Positions 16,663 to 25,201 of a stretch of DNA of 64,000 bases are shown here, in pieces. Source of the stretch: Flavobacteriia bacterium. GTDB taxonomy: Bacteria; Bacteroidota; Bacteroidia; Flavobacteriales; Weeksellaceae. A program made the translations under genes and the position numbers. The notes beneath the pieces are model-generated. The model ran no database searches, was not told where the DNA came from, and saw only the letters and a list, made by a program, of their open reading frames with translations. The stretch is taken from assembly GCA_015999765.1 (NCBI GenBank), contig JAECQR010000001.1, positions 434,001 to 498,000 of the forward strand, written 5' to 3'. Numbering within the stretch: position 1 is the stretch's first letter; each line of letters opens with the position of its first letter.

Positions 16663-17536
16663 AAAAGAAAAATGGATTTTGCTGGTGCTGCTCTCCGTGA
16701 TCTGGGGTTCATCTTTTATACTTATCAAAAAGTCGCTTGAGCATTTTAATCCTTACGAAGTTGGTGCGCTGCGGGTTCTAATTGCAGGAATCATTCTGCT
16801 TCCGTTTGCACTAATGAATATGCGCAAGTTCCCGAAAAAACATTTGAAGTGGCTCATTCTGGCTGCGGTAACGGGAAACTTCATTCCGATGTTTCTTTTC
16901 CCGATAGCTGAAACAGAGGTCAGCAGTAGCATTGCGGGCATCATCAATTCGATGATGCCGATTTTCGTCATTATCGTGGGTGCGTTGCTTTGGAAATTTC
17001 AAACAACCAAAAGGCAGCTTATTGGAGTCGTCATCAGTTTTAGCGGTGCGTGTATCCTTGCGTTTTCCGGCGGAGAAGGCGGCGAATTTAAGCTTATTCC
17101 TATTTTGCTTCTGCTTCTTGCAACCTTATGTTATGCGGTTAGTACCACCACGGTAAAATCTAAATTAAGTGATATTCCTGCCAAAATTCTTTCTGCATTT
17201 GTCTTTTCATTCGTTCTGATTATTCCGTCAATGGTCGCTTTAGTATTTGCCGGATTTTTTAATAATCTGCAGGTGAACACAAGTTTATGGGAAGGGCTTG
17301 GGTTTGTAAGCTTGCTCTCAGTTTTCGGAACGGGTTTGGCAATGATGCTGAATTATAGGCTTTTGAGTGTTTCTACGCCGCTGTTTGCTTCTACCGTAAC
17401 TTTGCTGATGCCGGTTGTGGCGATCATCTGGGGGGTACTAGATGGCGAAAAACTTACAATGATGCAGGGGTTCGGAGCGGTGGTTATTTTGGCGGGATTA
17501 ATTTTCCTGCGACAGATGCCTGCAGCGAAAAAATAA
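16652..17536 (+). CDS. EamA/DMT-family inner-membrane permease
   Basis: This 294-residue protein has ten hydrophobic segments in two five-helix EamA repeats. It shows the family's early SVIWGSSFILIKKSL motif and the FNPYEVGALRVL stretch after helix 1, with the repeat in the second half (FASTVTLLMPVVAIIWG). Drug/metabolite transporters usually export small molecules or amino acids; the substrate cannot be read from the sequence. It overlaps aat by 11 bp. Confidence 0.88.
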   Translation: MNPEKEKWILLVLLSVIWGSSFILIKKSLEHFNPYEVGALRVLIAGIILLPFALMNMRKFPKKHLKWLILAAVTGNFIPMFLFPIAETEVSSSIAGIINSMMPIFVIIVGALLWKFQTTKRQLIGVVISFSGACILAFSGGEGGEFKLIPILLLLLATLCYAVSTTTVKSKLSDIPAKILSAFVFSFVLIIPSMVALVFAGFFNNLQVNTSLWEGLGFVSLLSVFGTGLAMMLNYRLLSVSTPLFASTVTLLMPVVAIIWGVLDGEKLTMMQGFGAVVILAGLIFLRQMPAAKK

Positions 17537-17539
17537 AAA

Positions 17540-17568
17540 AACTGCAAAGCCCAATGGACAGTGCAGTT
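17540..17568 (+). terminator. Weak hairpin terminator after the permease
   Basis: AACTGCA (17540-17546) pairs with TGCAGTT (17562-17568). There is no long T-run, so termination may be inefficient. Confidence 0.4.
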
Positions 17569-17708
17569 TGAAATAAATCTAATAAAAAGTAAAAATGAAA
17601 GGCGACAAAGATATATTTTTGTTTGCATACAAAGCAAACTATTTTTTAATAATCTTTAAAAATTTGTAAAACAGCATTCGTTTTTTAATATTTTCCTAAA
17701 TTAGCATC

Positions 17709-18362
17709 ATGTTTATCAAAGATTACATTTCTAAAGATTATCCAGCTTTTAATTCCAGCGATTCGATCGATGATGCCAATGAAGTGGCGAAGGAATTTGG
17801 GTATTCTCATGTATTTGTAAAGAAAAAAGGGGTTTATCAGGGTGCGATCAGTCAGTCGTTTTTAGATGAAAGTCCGGAAGGAACTTTAGGATCACTCGAA
17901 ATTCATTTCGAAAAGTTTGCAATTCTGGATGATGGTAATTTACTCGATTCCATCAAACTGTTTCACACGTTCAACTGCAATGTGGTTCCTGTGATCTCAA
18001 AAAACGAAAAATACTTAGGATATCTCTCCTGCGATGATATCTTCAATGAATTTTCAAAATATCCGCTGTTTTCCGAAAATGGCGCGATCATGATTGTTCA
18101 GACCAACGGAAGACACTATTCAATGACGGAAGTCGCAAGGATTGTTGAGTCCAATAACGGCAAAATTTATGGCTGCTTTATCAATCTGATTACCGAGGAT
18201 TATATACAGATTACACTGAAATTTCATAGTGACAATACGAGTTCTATAGATGAGACGTTCGAACGATATGGCTACAGCGTAGTGCATAAATATTATGATG
18301 ACGAAAAAGAAGACCTGCTGAAAGACAGATTCGGTTTCTTCCAAAAATTTCTCGAATTTTAA
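17709..18362 (+). CDS. CBS-domain protein
   Basis: This 217-residue protein has two CBS motifs in the first about 120 residues (DANEVAKEFGYSHVFVKKKGVYQGAIS and NVVPVISKNEKYLGYLS) and an ACT-like or novel region after that (IMIVQTNGRHYSMTEVARIVE). CBS pairs bind adenosyl ligands as energy sensors. Its TAA directly abuts the nadK start codon, so the two are co-expressed. That makes regulation linked to nucleotide status plausible, but its partner is not known. Confidence 0.8.
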   Translation: MFIKDYISKDYPAFNSSDSIDDANEVAKEFGYSHVFVKKKGVYQGAISQSFLDESPEGTLGSLEIHFEKFAILDDGNLLDSIKLFHTFNCNVVPVISKNEKYLGYLSCDDIFNEFSKYPLFSENGAIMIVQTNGRHYSMTEVARIVESNNGKIYGCFINLITEDYIQITLKFHSDNTSSIDETFERYGYSVVHKYYDDEKEDLLKDRFGFFQKFLEF

Positions 18363-19232
18363 ATGATGAAGGCAGCAGTATATTCTCAAAAAAGCGATTT
18401 AGATACTTTTCTGTACCTGAGTAAATTTGTTTCAGAACTCGAAAAAAGAGGCGTGAAGGCGGTTCTTTACGAAGAGATGGCCAACGCAATGCAATTCTCA
18501 AAAATTTTTGAAACCTTTTCCGGCAAAGAAGATTTAAAGGAAAAAAAAGTAGATCTTTTTTTTACCTTCGGAGGCGACGGTACCATTGTAAATTCACTGC
18601 TTTTTGTACAGGATCTTGAAATCCCGGTGGTTGGAGTAAATACCGGCAGACTGGGTTTTCTTGCCAGTTTCACGAAGGAAGAAGTATTTCTGGAACTTGA
18701 TGAAATCCTTAAAGGAGAAGTAAAAATCAGCCGACGCTCTGTAATCGAGATTGTTTCACCGGGTAAATCGATGTTTTTTCCCTACGCCTTAAACGACATT
18801 ACGATTTCGCGCAAAGAAACCACCGCGATGATTACGGTAGAATCTTATATTAACGGCGAATTTCTCAATATTTTCTGGGGCGATGGCGTGATTGTATCAA
18901 CTCCAACCGGTTCTACGGCGTACTCATTAAGCTGCGGTGGCCCAATTATAACCCCCACCAATGCTAACTTTGTCATCACTCCGATCGCGCCGCATAACCT
19001 TAACGTGCGCCCATTGATTGTAAATGATGATGTAGAAATCCGGCTGAAGGTGGAGAGCCGTGTTCCTCAATATTCGCTGTCTTTGGATTCCAGACTGATT
19101 CATATGGAAACCGATGTGGAAATTATCCTCAGAAAAGCCAAGTTCCAGATCCTGCTGATTCACCCCAATAACTTAAGTTTTTACGAAACAATCCGCCAGA
19201 AACTCCTATGGGGAAAAGACAAAAGAAACTGA
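18363..19232 (+). CDS. nadK: NAD kinase
   Basis: This 289-residue enzyme phosphorylates NAD to NADP with ATP. The signature GGDGT lies in FTFGGDGTIVNS near residue 70. The NDITISR and GDGVIVSTPTGSTAYSLSCGGP blocks of the NAD-kinase fold are intact. Two adjacent ATG codons (18363 and 18366) are possible starts; MKAAVYSQK from 18366 looks more like relatives. It starts immediately after the CBS gene. Confidence 0.95.
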   Translation: MMKAAVYSQKSDLDTFLYLSKFVSELEKRGVKAVLYEEMANAMQFSKIFETFSGKEDLKEKKVDLFFTFGGDGTIVNSLLFVQDLEIPVVGVNTGRLGFLASFTKEEVFLELDEILKGEVKISRRSVIEIVSPGKSMFFPYALNDITISRKETTAMITVESYINGEFLNIFWGDGVIVSTPTGSTAYSLSCGGPIITPTNANFVITPIAPHNLNVRPLIVNDDVEIRLKVESRVPQYSLSLDSRLIHMETDVEIILRKAKFQILLIHPNNLSFYETIRQKLLWGKDKRN

Positions 19233-19302
19233 TATCTTTCGCATAAAATTATTAACTTTACACACCTAAAATTCAGGTTAAAAATCTATTAAAAACTATA
19301 TT

Positions 19303-20370
19303 ATGAGCAGACGTTTTCCGGCAGGTGTTGCCACAGGTCAAATGGTTACCGACATTTTTGAATATGCTAAAGAAAATAATTTTGCGCTCCCGGCAGTAAA
19401 CGTTATTGGTTCCAGTAACGTAAATGCTGTTTTGGAAACTGCAGCAAAATTGAATTCTCCGGTAATTATTCAGTTTTCTAATGGTGGCGCCGCTTTTAAT
19501 GCAGGAAAAGGTTTAACTAACGACGGGCAGAAAGCTGCAATTGCAGGAGCTGTTGCCGGCGCCAAACATATCCATACTTTGGCAGAAGCTTACGGCGCGA
19601 CCGTAATTCTACATACCGACCACTGTGCGAAGAAATTGTTGCCTTGGATCGACGGACTGATGGATGCTAATGAAGAATTCTATGCACAGACCGGAAAATC
19701 CCTCTACTCATCTCATATGTTGGATTTATCTGAAGAACCGATTGAGGAGAATTTGGATATATCTTGCAAATATTTCGAGAGAATGGCAAAAATGGGAATG
19801 ACCTTAGAAATAGAATTGGGAGTTACCGGCGGCGAAGAAGATGGTGTTGACAATTCGGGAGTAGATTCTTCTAAACTTTACACCCAACCCGATGAGGTAG
19901 CTTACGCTTACGAAAGATTAAGCACCATTTCTCCAAACTTTACGATTGCAGCCGCTTTCGGTAATGTACATGGTGTTTACAAACCGGGCAATGTAAAACT
20001 TACTCCGAAAATCTTAGATAATTCTCAGAAATACGTTCAGGAAAAATTCAATCTTGGTGAGAAGCCTGTAAACTTTGTTTTCCACGGCGGATCGGGCTCT
20101 TCTGTTGAAGAAATCAGAGAAGCAATCAGCTACGGCGCAATAAAAATGAATATCGATACAGATCTTCAGTTCGCTTACACAGAAGGCATCAGAGATTATA
20201 TGGTGAACAATGTGGAATATCTGAAAGCACAGATTGGAAATCCAGATGGCGACGACAAACCGAACAAAAAATATTACGACCCAAGAGTTTGGGTGAGAAA
20301 AGGTGAAGAAACTTTCTCTACGAGATTGGTTCAGGCGTTTGAAGACCTTAACAACTTAAATACTTTATAA
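19303..20370 (+). CDS. fbaA: Class II fructose-bisphosphate aldolase
   Basis: This 355-residue zinc-dependent aldolase of glycolysis/gluconeogenesis splits fructose 1,6-bisphosphate. Zinc ligands are visible in HTDHC, in the ELGVTGGEEDGVD block, in FGNVHGVY and in FHGGSGSS; NIDTDLQ near the end binds the phosphate. Length and motifs match the E. coli FbaA type (class IIA). It is a monocistronic unit followed by a terminator hairpin. Confidence 0.96.
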   Translation: MSRRFPAGVATGQMVTDIFEYAKENNFALPAVNVIGSSNVNAVLETAAKLNSPVIIQFSNGGAAFNAGKGLTNDGQKAAIAGAVAGAKHIHTLAEAYGATVILHTDHCAKKLLPWIDGLMDANEEFYAQTGKSLYSSHMLDLSEEPIEENLDISCKYFERMAKMGMTLEIELGVTGGEEDGVDNSGVDSSKLYTQPDEVAYAYERLSTISPNFTIAAAFGNVHGVYKPGNVKLTPKILDNSQKYVQEKFNLGEKPVNFVFHGGSGSSVEEIREAISYGAIKMNIDTDLQFAYTEGIRDYMVNNVEYLKAQIGNPDGDDKPNKKYYDPRVWVRKGEETFSTRLVQAFEDLNNLNTL

Positions 20371-20382
20371 AAATAGAATTTT

Positions 20383-20420
20383 AAACCATGTATTATCCAA
20401 AGGTAATGCATGGTTTCTTT
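20383..20420 (+). terminator. Terminator after fbaA
   Basis: AAACCATG (20383-20390) pairs with CATGGTTT (20409-20416), followed by CTTTTC. The ATG at 20410 sits in the right arm of this hairpin, which argues against it being the accD start. Confidence 0.6.
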
Positions 20421-20439
20421 TCAAATAAATACTCAGCAA

Positions 20440-21288
20440 ATGGCATTCGACTGGTTTAAAAGAAAAACAAAAAACATCACCACGTCTACGGAAGATAAAA
20501 AAGATGTGCCTAAAGGACTTTGGCATCAGACTCCGACAGGTAAAATCATTGAACATGAGGAACTTAAAGCTAATAATTACGTGTCCCCGGAAGACGGTTT
20601 TCACGTAAGGATCGGCAGTAACGAGTTTTTCTCCATTCTTTTTGATGACAACAAATACCAGGAACTTAATGCGGATGTGGAAAGTGTGGATATGCTTAAT
20701 TTTAAGGATACCAAATCTTACACAGAGCGTTTGAAAGAGGTGAAATCCAAAACTAAGTTAACCGATTCTATCCGTAATGCTGTAGGAACAGTAAATGGTG
20801 AAAAGATGGTGATTTCGTGTATGGATTTTGCATTTATCGGCGGATCATTAGGATCTGTGATGGGTGAAAAAATCCGTCGTGCCGTTGATTACTGCATCGA
20901 GCACCGACTTCCTTACATGATCATCTGCCAGTCCGGTGGGGCAAGAATGCAGGAAGCCACATATTCACTGATGCAGTTGGCTAAAGTTCAGGCAAAATTA
21001 GCGCAGCTTTCTGAAGAAGGTTTGCTGTACATCGCGTATCTCTGTGATCCAACTTTTGGCGGAATTACCGCTTCTTTCGCAATGACTGCCGATATCATTA
21101 TGGCTGAACCCGGAGCGCTGATCGGCTTTGCAGGCCCACGTGTAATCCGCGAAACCATTGGTAAGGATTTACCTGAAGGTTTCCAAACTTCTGAATTTTT
21201 ACAGGAGAAAGGTTTCGTAGATTTTATTGTAAAGCGTAAAGAAATCAAAGAGAAGGTTTCAAAAACAGTGAAGCTTCTGGTTCACTAA
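20440..21288 (+). CDS. accD: Acetyl-CoA carboxylase carboxyltransferase beta subunit, zinc ribbon lost
   Basis: The protein has 282 residues from ATG 20440 (MAFDWFKRK). It transfers the carboxyl group from biotin to acetyl-CoA in fatty-acid synthesis, working with AccA. The crotonase-fold core is intact, with [11 protein letters not shown] and [13 protein letters not shown]. The N-terminal segment that normally holds a four-cysteine zinc ribbon reads [17 protein letters not shown] and [11 protein letters not shown], with no cysteines in the four positions. The 20410 ATG is rejected because it lies in the fbaA terminator. Zn-ribbon loss in AccD appears to be shared by flavobacterial relatives. 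Confidence 0.93.
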   Translation: MAFDWFKRKTKNITTSTEDKKDVPKGLWHQTPTGKIIEHEELKANNYVSPEDGFHVRIGSNEFFSILFDDNKYQELNADVESVDMLNFKDTKSYTERLKEVKSKTKLTDSIRNAVGTVNGEKMVISCMDFAFIGGSLGSVMGEKIRRAVDYCIEHRLPYMIICQSGGARMQEATYSLMQLAKVQAKLAQLSEEGLLYIAYLCDPTFGGITASFAMTADIIMAEPGALIGFAGPRVIRETIGKDLPEGFQTSEFLQEKGFVDFIVKRKEIKEKVSKTVKLLVH

Positions 21289-21309
21289 GTAATATATAAA
21301 ATATAACAA

Positions 21310-21336
21310 GAATCTCTCCTCCTCAGGGGAGATTTC
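21310..21336 (+). terminator. Terminator after accD
   Basis: AATCTCTCC pairs with GGGGAGATT around a TCCTCA loop, just 4 bp before the next start codon. The T-run is poor, so it may be a partial terminator. Confidence 0.5.
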
Positions 21337-21339
21337 TAT

Positions 21340-21852
21340 ATGAAAAGGATAACTGCTATATTATTAAACACGTTGCGGACACTGAGTTTCACAAAAGTTC
21401 TAAAACTTCTGAGACTTACGGTACCGCATCCGTTATTCTCTTTACTCGCTTTTTATGCAACGGTAAAAAGCTTTTCGCTTGCGCAGCAGCATTTTCCTAA
21501 AACCAACTCCAACAGCGGAATCGGAAATGCTTACCGCCATGCACTTTGGACGTGCTTAATCATGATGTATTGCTGCAAAATTTCCTCTCCTGAAAAATCT
21601 TTGGATTTCTGCAAAAGGATGACCGACCTTCATGAAGAACTGTTCCCCAACAAACCACTGGAAAAGAAAATGGATTTACACAATAATAAAGTGGGAATGA
21701 ATCTTTTCATGGAATTACTACCGGGAATCCATCGACAATTCTTCGAAACTAATTTTTTCGTTGAGAAACTTTTCGTTAAAACCAAAACAGCCAAACTCCT
21801 TACCAGCTTAGAGGAGAATTTCGGACCGGAGCTGGTTTATTTAGAAAATTAA
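21340..21852 (+). CDS. DUF6973-family protein
   Basis: This 170-residue protein has a conserved core of NAYRHALWTC, then DLHEELFP and MDLHNNKVGMNLF. It matches the DUF6973 family common in Bacteroidota. The histidines and asparagines in these motifs could form a metal or catalytic site, but no activity is established. Residues about 20-45 are hydrophobic enough for one membrane segment. It ends at a bidirectional terminator shared with the convergent gene. Confidence 0.7.
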   Translation: MKRITAILLNTLRTLSFTKVLKLLRLTVPHPLFSLLAFYATVKSFSLAQQHFPKTNSNSGIGNAYRHALWTCLIMMYCCKISSPEKSLDFCKRMTDLHEELFPNKPLEKKMDLHNNKVGMNLFMELLPGIHRQFFETNFFVEKLFVKTKTAKLLTSLEENFGPELVYLEN

Positions 21853-21880
21853 AAAACCCTGAGCAGAAGTCAGGGTTTTC
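21853..21880. terminator. Bidirectional terminator between convergent genes
   Basis: AAAACCCTGA and TCAGGGTTTT form a stem flanked by an A-run on the left and a T-run on the right, so it can terminate transcription from both sides. Confidence 0.8.
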
Positions 21881-21897
21881 TAATATTGAAAGTCTAT

Positions 21898-23130
21898 CTA
21901 TTTCTTTGAAATCCTGTAAAGTTTTCCGCTGTCGGAAACTGCATACAGATTTCCGTCCTGTCCGTTCAGTACGTCTCTTATTCTGTCATTTTTATCGGTA
22001 AGCAACCATTCTTCGCCAACTACTTTATTATTTTCGATCACGAGTCTGATGATTTTTTCTCCGCTGAGGCATCCAATCATCATATTGTTTTTCCACTCTT
22101 CGATATTGCCCGTGTAGAAAGTGATTCCGCTCATCGAAATTGAAGGATCCCAATAATACACAGGTTGCTCTGTGCCGGCTTTTTGTGTAGTTCCGTTATT
22201 GATTTTTTTGCCGCTGTACTCGATTCCGTAAGTCACATCACCCCAACCATAATTTTTTCCGGGCTGAATTAAGTTGATTTCGTCACCTCCGCGCGGTCCC
22301 ATTTCTGCATCCCAAATCTGTCCTTTTACATCGATCGCCATTCCCTGAGGATTTCGGTGTCCTGTAGAATAAATCTCAGGTTTCCATCCCGCAATTTGTG
22401 GATTTCCGGGAGCAGGTTTGCCGTCTTTGGTAATTTTTAAAATTTTCCCTAAGTACGAATCCTGTTTCTGCGCGTAAGGCCTCGTTTCCAGATCCGAACG
22501 TTCGCCCGTACTTACAAAAAGATGGCCGTCTTTATCGAACTCCAGGCGGCTCCCGTAATGCTTATCACCATCATAAGTCGGTGTCGCGCGGAATATCACA
22601 GAAGGGTTTTCAATCCGTTTCTCATCAGCAGAAAGTTTACCCTTTGCGACAGCGGTATGATTTCCGCCTGAAACGGGTTCCGAAAATGTCCAGTAAATCA
22701 TTTTGTTATTTTGAAAATCAGGATCTAAAGCCACATCTAATAAACCTCCCTGACCTTTAGCATCAACTTTAGGCAGTCCCTCAACTTTTGAGATTGTTTT
22801 TCCGTCTGCGGACACAATGTTAAGGTGACCTGTTTTTGAGGTAATCAGAAATCTTCCGTCGGGTAAATTGATAATTCCCCAGGGTTTTTGTAAATCTGAG
22901 TTGATAACTTCTACATTGTAAGCTGTAGCGGTTTTTACTCCCTGAATTCTTGTCTGTCCCTCGAAGGCAGGCATATATTCCACGGAATTTTTATCTGCGG
23001 TTTCAGGATTTGGTAATGTTCCGTTTACAGAGGTTTCCTGTGCTGCTACCGTTGTTTTTGAATTTCCACTACACGAGACGAGAATTATAGCACTCAATAA
23101 AGAAAGGGTTTTAATGGATAAATGTTTCAT
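21898..23130 (-). CDS. PQQ-dependent aldose (glucose/sorbosone-type) dehydrogenase, lipoprotein
   Basis: This 410-residue protein has an N-terminal lipoprotein signal with cysteine in LVSCSG, so it is likely anchored in the envelope. The mature part is a six-bladed beta-propeller of the GSDH family: PWGIINLPDGRFLITSKTG, GQGGLLDVALDPDF, HYGSRLEFDKDGHLFVSTG, TGHRNPQGM and GPRGGDEINL. These blocks hold the PQQ- and Ca-binding residues and the catalytic histidine. It oxidises aldose sugars in the periplasm. It is convergent with the DUF6973 gene. Confidence 0.9.
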   Translation of the reverse strand: MKHLSIKTLSLLSAIILVSCSGNSKTTVAAQETSVNGTLPNPETADKNSVEYMPAFEGQTRIQGVKTATAYNVEVINSDLQKPWGIINLPDGRFLITSKTGHLNIVSADGKTISKVEGLPKVDAKGQGGLLDVALDPDFQNNKMIYWTFSEPVSGGNHTAVAKGKLSADEKRIENPSVIFRATPTYDGDKHYGSRLEFDKDGHLFVSTGERSDLETRPYAQKQDSYLGKILKITKDGKPAPGNPQIAGWKPEIYSTGHRNPQGMAIDVKGQIWDAEMGPRGGDEINLIQPGKNYGWGDVTYGIEYSGKKINNGTTQKAGTEQPVYYWDPSISMSGITFYTGNIEEWKNNMMIGCLSGEKIIRLVIENNKVVGEEWLLTDKNDRIRDVLNGQDGNLYAVSDSGKLYRISKK

Positions 23131-23191
23131 AATGGTGATGTTTGTTATTATATTTTATGCTTCAGGATAAGAAATTGAGCCTTTGAAATGG

Positions 23192-23572
23192 CTATTTCTG
23201 CCGCAGTTTAAAATCTACCGGCTTGAAAATTTCGGCGGTATCGGTCTGGAAAAAAATGCCGTTTTCCCTATCAGTAATCATCGGTTTGAAACCCAGAATC
23301 TTTCTGGATTGTGAGATCACGTTGACCTTATATTTTAATCCCACTTTATTGCCTGTGGAAATTTTCTGTTGAACTCTGTTGATAACGACGGAAGTGGCAG
23401 GAATAGAATCATGCGATAATTCGAAACTCACATGATAGCCTTTCTCACCCGCGGCATCATAAGTCTGATACGTTGGCTCCGTAACTTTTGGCAATAGGTT
23501 TGCAGTACACGACATTGACATTAGACCAGATATACTTATTAAAAATGACGGAGCTATTATATTGATTTTCAT
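23192..23572 (-). CDS. Small putative lipoprotein, unknown function
   Basis: The protein has 126 residues from ATG 23572 (MKINIIAPS). A longer reading frame begins at 23749 but runs back over the divergent S41 gene and is rejected. The N-terminus is hydrophobic and ends LMSMSC, an SC-type lipobox. The mature part has alternating polar/hydrophobic strands and no recognised domain. It is 46 bp from the divergent S41 peptidase start; a TATTTTTG -7 element on the minus strand at 23603-23596 fits its promoter. Confidence 0.65.
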   Translation of the reverse strand: MKINIIAPSFLISISGLMSMSCTANLLPKVTEPTYQTYDAAGEKGYHVSFELSHDSIPATSVVINRVQQKISTGNKVGLKYKVNVISQSRKILGFKPMITDRENGIFFQTDTAEIFKPVDFKLRQK

Positions 23573-23618
23573 ATTTATCCGTTTTAGGTTTGACTCAAAA
23601 ATATTAATAATAAAACAA

Positions 23619-25109
23619 ATGAACACTAAGATATTATCAGGATTTGCCTTTGTCACTTTACTTTTTGTATCGTGCTCCCGCGATAACGATCCTGTGCCCG
23701 CACCCAATACAGAAACGAATTCTGTAAATGATTTTGTATGGAAGGCCATGAATTCATGGTATTATTGGCAACCCAATGTTCCTAAATTAGCAGATAACTT
23801 CAAAAACTCTGCCGAATATTTACCTTTTATCAACTCGAAAAGTCCCGACGGATTGTTCTACAGTCTGTTGTACGATTACGGCAATACCGACCGTTTTTCG
23901 TGGATCGAAAATAATAATACGATCGTGCAGGCATCGCGGGTCGCAGAGGTAGAAAAGATTTCGGGATTTGATTATGCCGTGTATCCGAAAGACAATACCA
24001 ATACCTCGGCAGTAGCCCTCGTTAATTACGTAGTTCCCGGCTCTCCGGCGGCTAATGCAGGAATTATACGTGGAGATATCATTACTAAAGTGAATGGCGC
24101 CCCTTTAACATTGAGTAACTACTCACAGCTTTCGCAGGATCAGTTCACGCTTACCAGGGCAGCAACTGCGGTGATGACATCTTCGGCTTTGGTCACCACG
24201 GACAGAGCGGAGAACATCAGTATCACCAAAACAAATATTGATGAAAACCCCGTCGCTTTCTATAAAAAATATAATTACGGCGGGAAAAACATAGGATACC
24301 TCGTTTATAATGGTTTTAAATCAGATTACAACGACGAACTGAACGCTGCTTTTGCTACAATGAAGGCAGACGGAATTACAGAATTGGTGCTGGATCTGCG
24401 GTACAATGGCGGTGGATCTCTGGAAACAGCTACAGCGCTTGCGCAGATGGTAAACGGTAATTATACTGGCCAACCCTACGTTTATTTGGATTTTAACGCG
24501 AAACATAACGATGAAGACGGAATGGATTATTTAACCAACACCGTGAAAACATATAATGTGGTCAACGGTCATCCCGAACAGACTGGGCAGCAAAACGTAA
24601 ACAGTCTCAACCTGAGCAGAATCTATGTTTTGGTTTCTTTTCAGACAGCTTCAGCCAGTGAACTGACGGTCATCAGTCTCAACAAATATGTTCCTGTAAC
24701 CACAATCGGTAACGAAACCTATGGGAAATTTGTAGGATCTATAACGCTTTATGACTCGCCCGCATCAGATTTTACATCATACGCCACCAGAAATACTTCC
24801 CACAACTGGAAACTTCAGCCAATTACTTTTTCTTATTACAACAAGGACAAGGACTCAAATCCATCAGGTGGAATTCTGCCAACCTACTTAATAAATCCTT
24901 TCCAGGCCATTAATAACATTAAGGAATTCGGAAATGTCTCAGATCCTGAACTTAAAAAAGCTCTGGAACTGATCAGTGGACAAACAATATCAAAAACCGC
25001 GGAAAGTCCTTTGATTTACAGTAACAGAAACATTCGCTTTCAGCTTAGAAATGAAGGTGATGGACTCGTAATTGAGGACTTTGAAAGGTTTTCAAAAAAC
25101 AGAAAATAA
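23619..25109 (+). CDS. S41-family peptidase with PDZ domain, lipoprotein
   Basis: The protein has 496 residues from ATG 23619 (MNTKILSGF). The lipobox FVSCSR gives an acylated cysteine, so it sits in the envelope. A PDZ domain (about 120-180) is marked by VVPGSPAANAGIIRGDIITKVNG. The tail-specific protease domain has LVLDLRYNGGG, the catalytic-serine block FQTASASEL and the lysine-bearing ETYGKFVGS. These S41 proteins cleave the C-termini of periplasmic or outer-membrane proteins. The longer 23562 start overlaps the divergent lipoprotein and is unlikely. Confidence 0.88.
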   Translation: MNTKILSGFAFVTLLFVSCSRDNDPVPAPNTETNSVNDFVWKAMNSWYYWQPNVPKLADNFKNSAEYLPFINSKSPDGLFYSLLYDYGNTDRFSWIENNNTIVQASRVAEVEKISGFDYAVYPKDNTNTSAVALVNYVVPGSPAANAGIIRGDIITKVNGAPLTLSNYSQLSQDQFTLTRAATAVMTSSALVTTDRAENISITKTNIDENPVAFYKKYNYGGKNIGYLVYNGFKSDYNDELNAAFATMKADGITELVLDLRYNGGGSLETATALAQMVNGNYTGQPYVYLDFNAKHNDEDGMDYLTNTVKTYNVVNGHPEQTGQQNVNSLNLSRIYVLVSFQTASASELTVISLNKYVPVTTIGNETYGKFVGSITLYDSPASDFTSYATRNTSHNWKLQPITFSYYNKDKDSNPSGGILPTYLINPFQAINNIKEFGNVSDPELKKALELISGQTISKTAESPLIYSNRNIRFQLRNEGDGLVIEDFERFSKNRK

Positions 25110-25123
25110 TTTGCATCATAATT

Positions 25124-25156
25124 AAAAGAGCAGAATTCCTGCTCTTTTGTTTTTTG
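25124..25156 (+). terminator. Terminator after the S41 peptidase
   Basis: AAAAGAGCAG pairs with CTGCTCTTTT around AATTC, followed by GTTTTTTG. Confidence 0.85.
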
Positions 25157-25164
25157 TATTTTTG
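25157..25164 (+). promoter_or_regulatory. -7 element of uvrB (TATTTTTG)
   Basis: It matches TAnnTTTG directly after the preceding terminator and predicts a leader of about 30 nt to ATG 25202. This supports that start over the in-frame ATG at 25154, which lies upstream of the element. Confidence 0.5.
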
Positions 25165-25201
25165 TAATCACATTATTAAATGTGACATTCATATCCAAAT
25201 T

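Noticed and set aside
20410-20439. Upstream ATG as the accD start
   Set aside because: It is located in the right arm of the fbaA terminator hairpin; ATG 20440 gives the typical N-terminus.
23573-23749. Extended start of the small lipoprotein
   Set aside because: It would overlap the divergent S41 gene and push the signal peptide to the interior.
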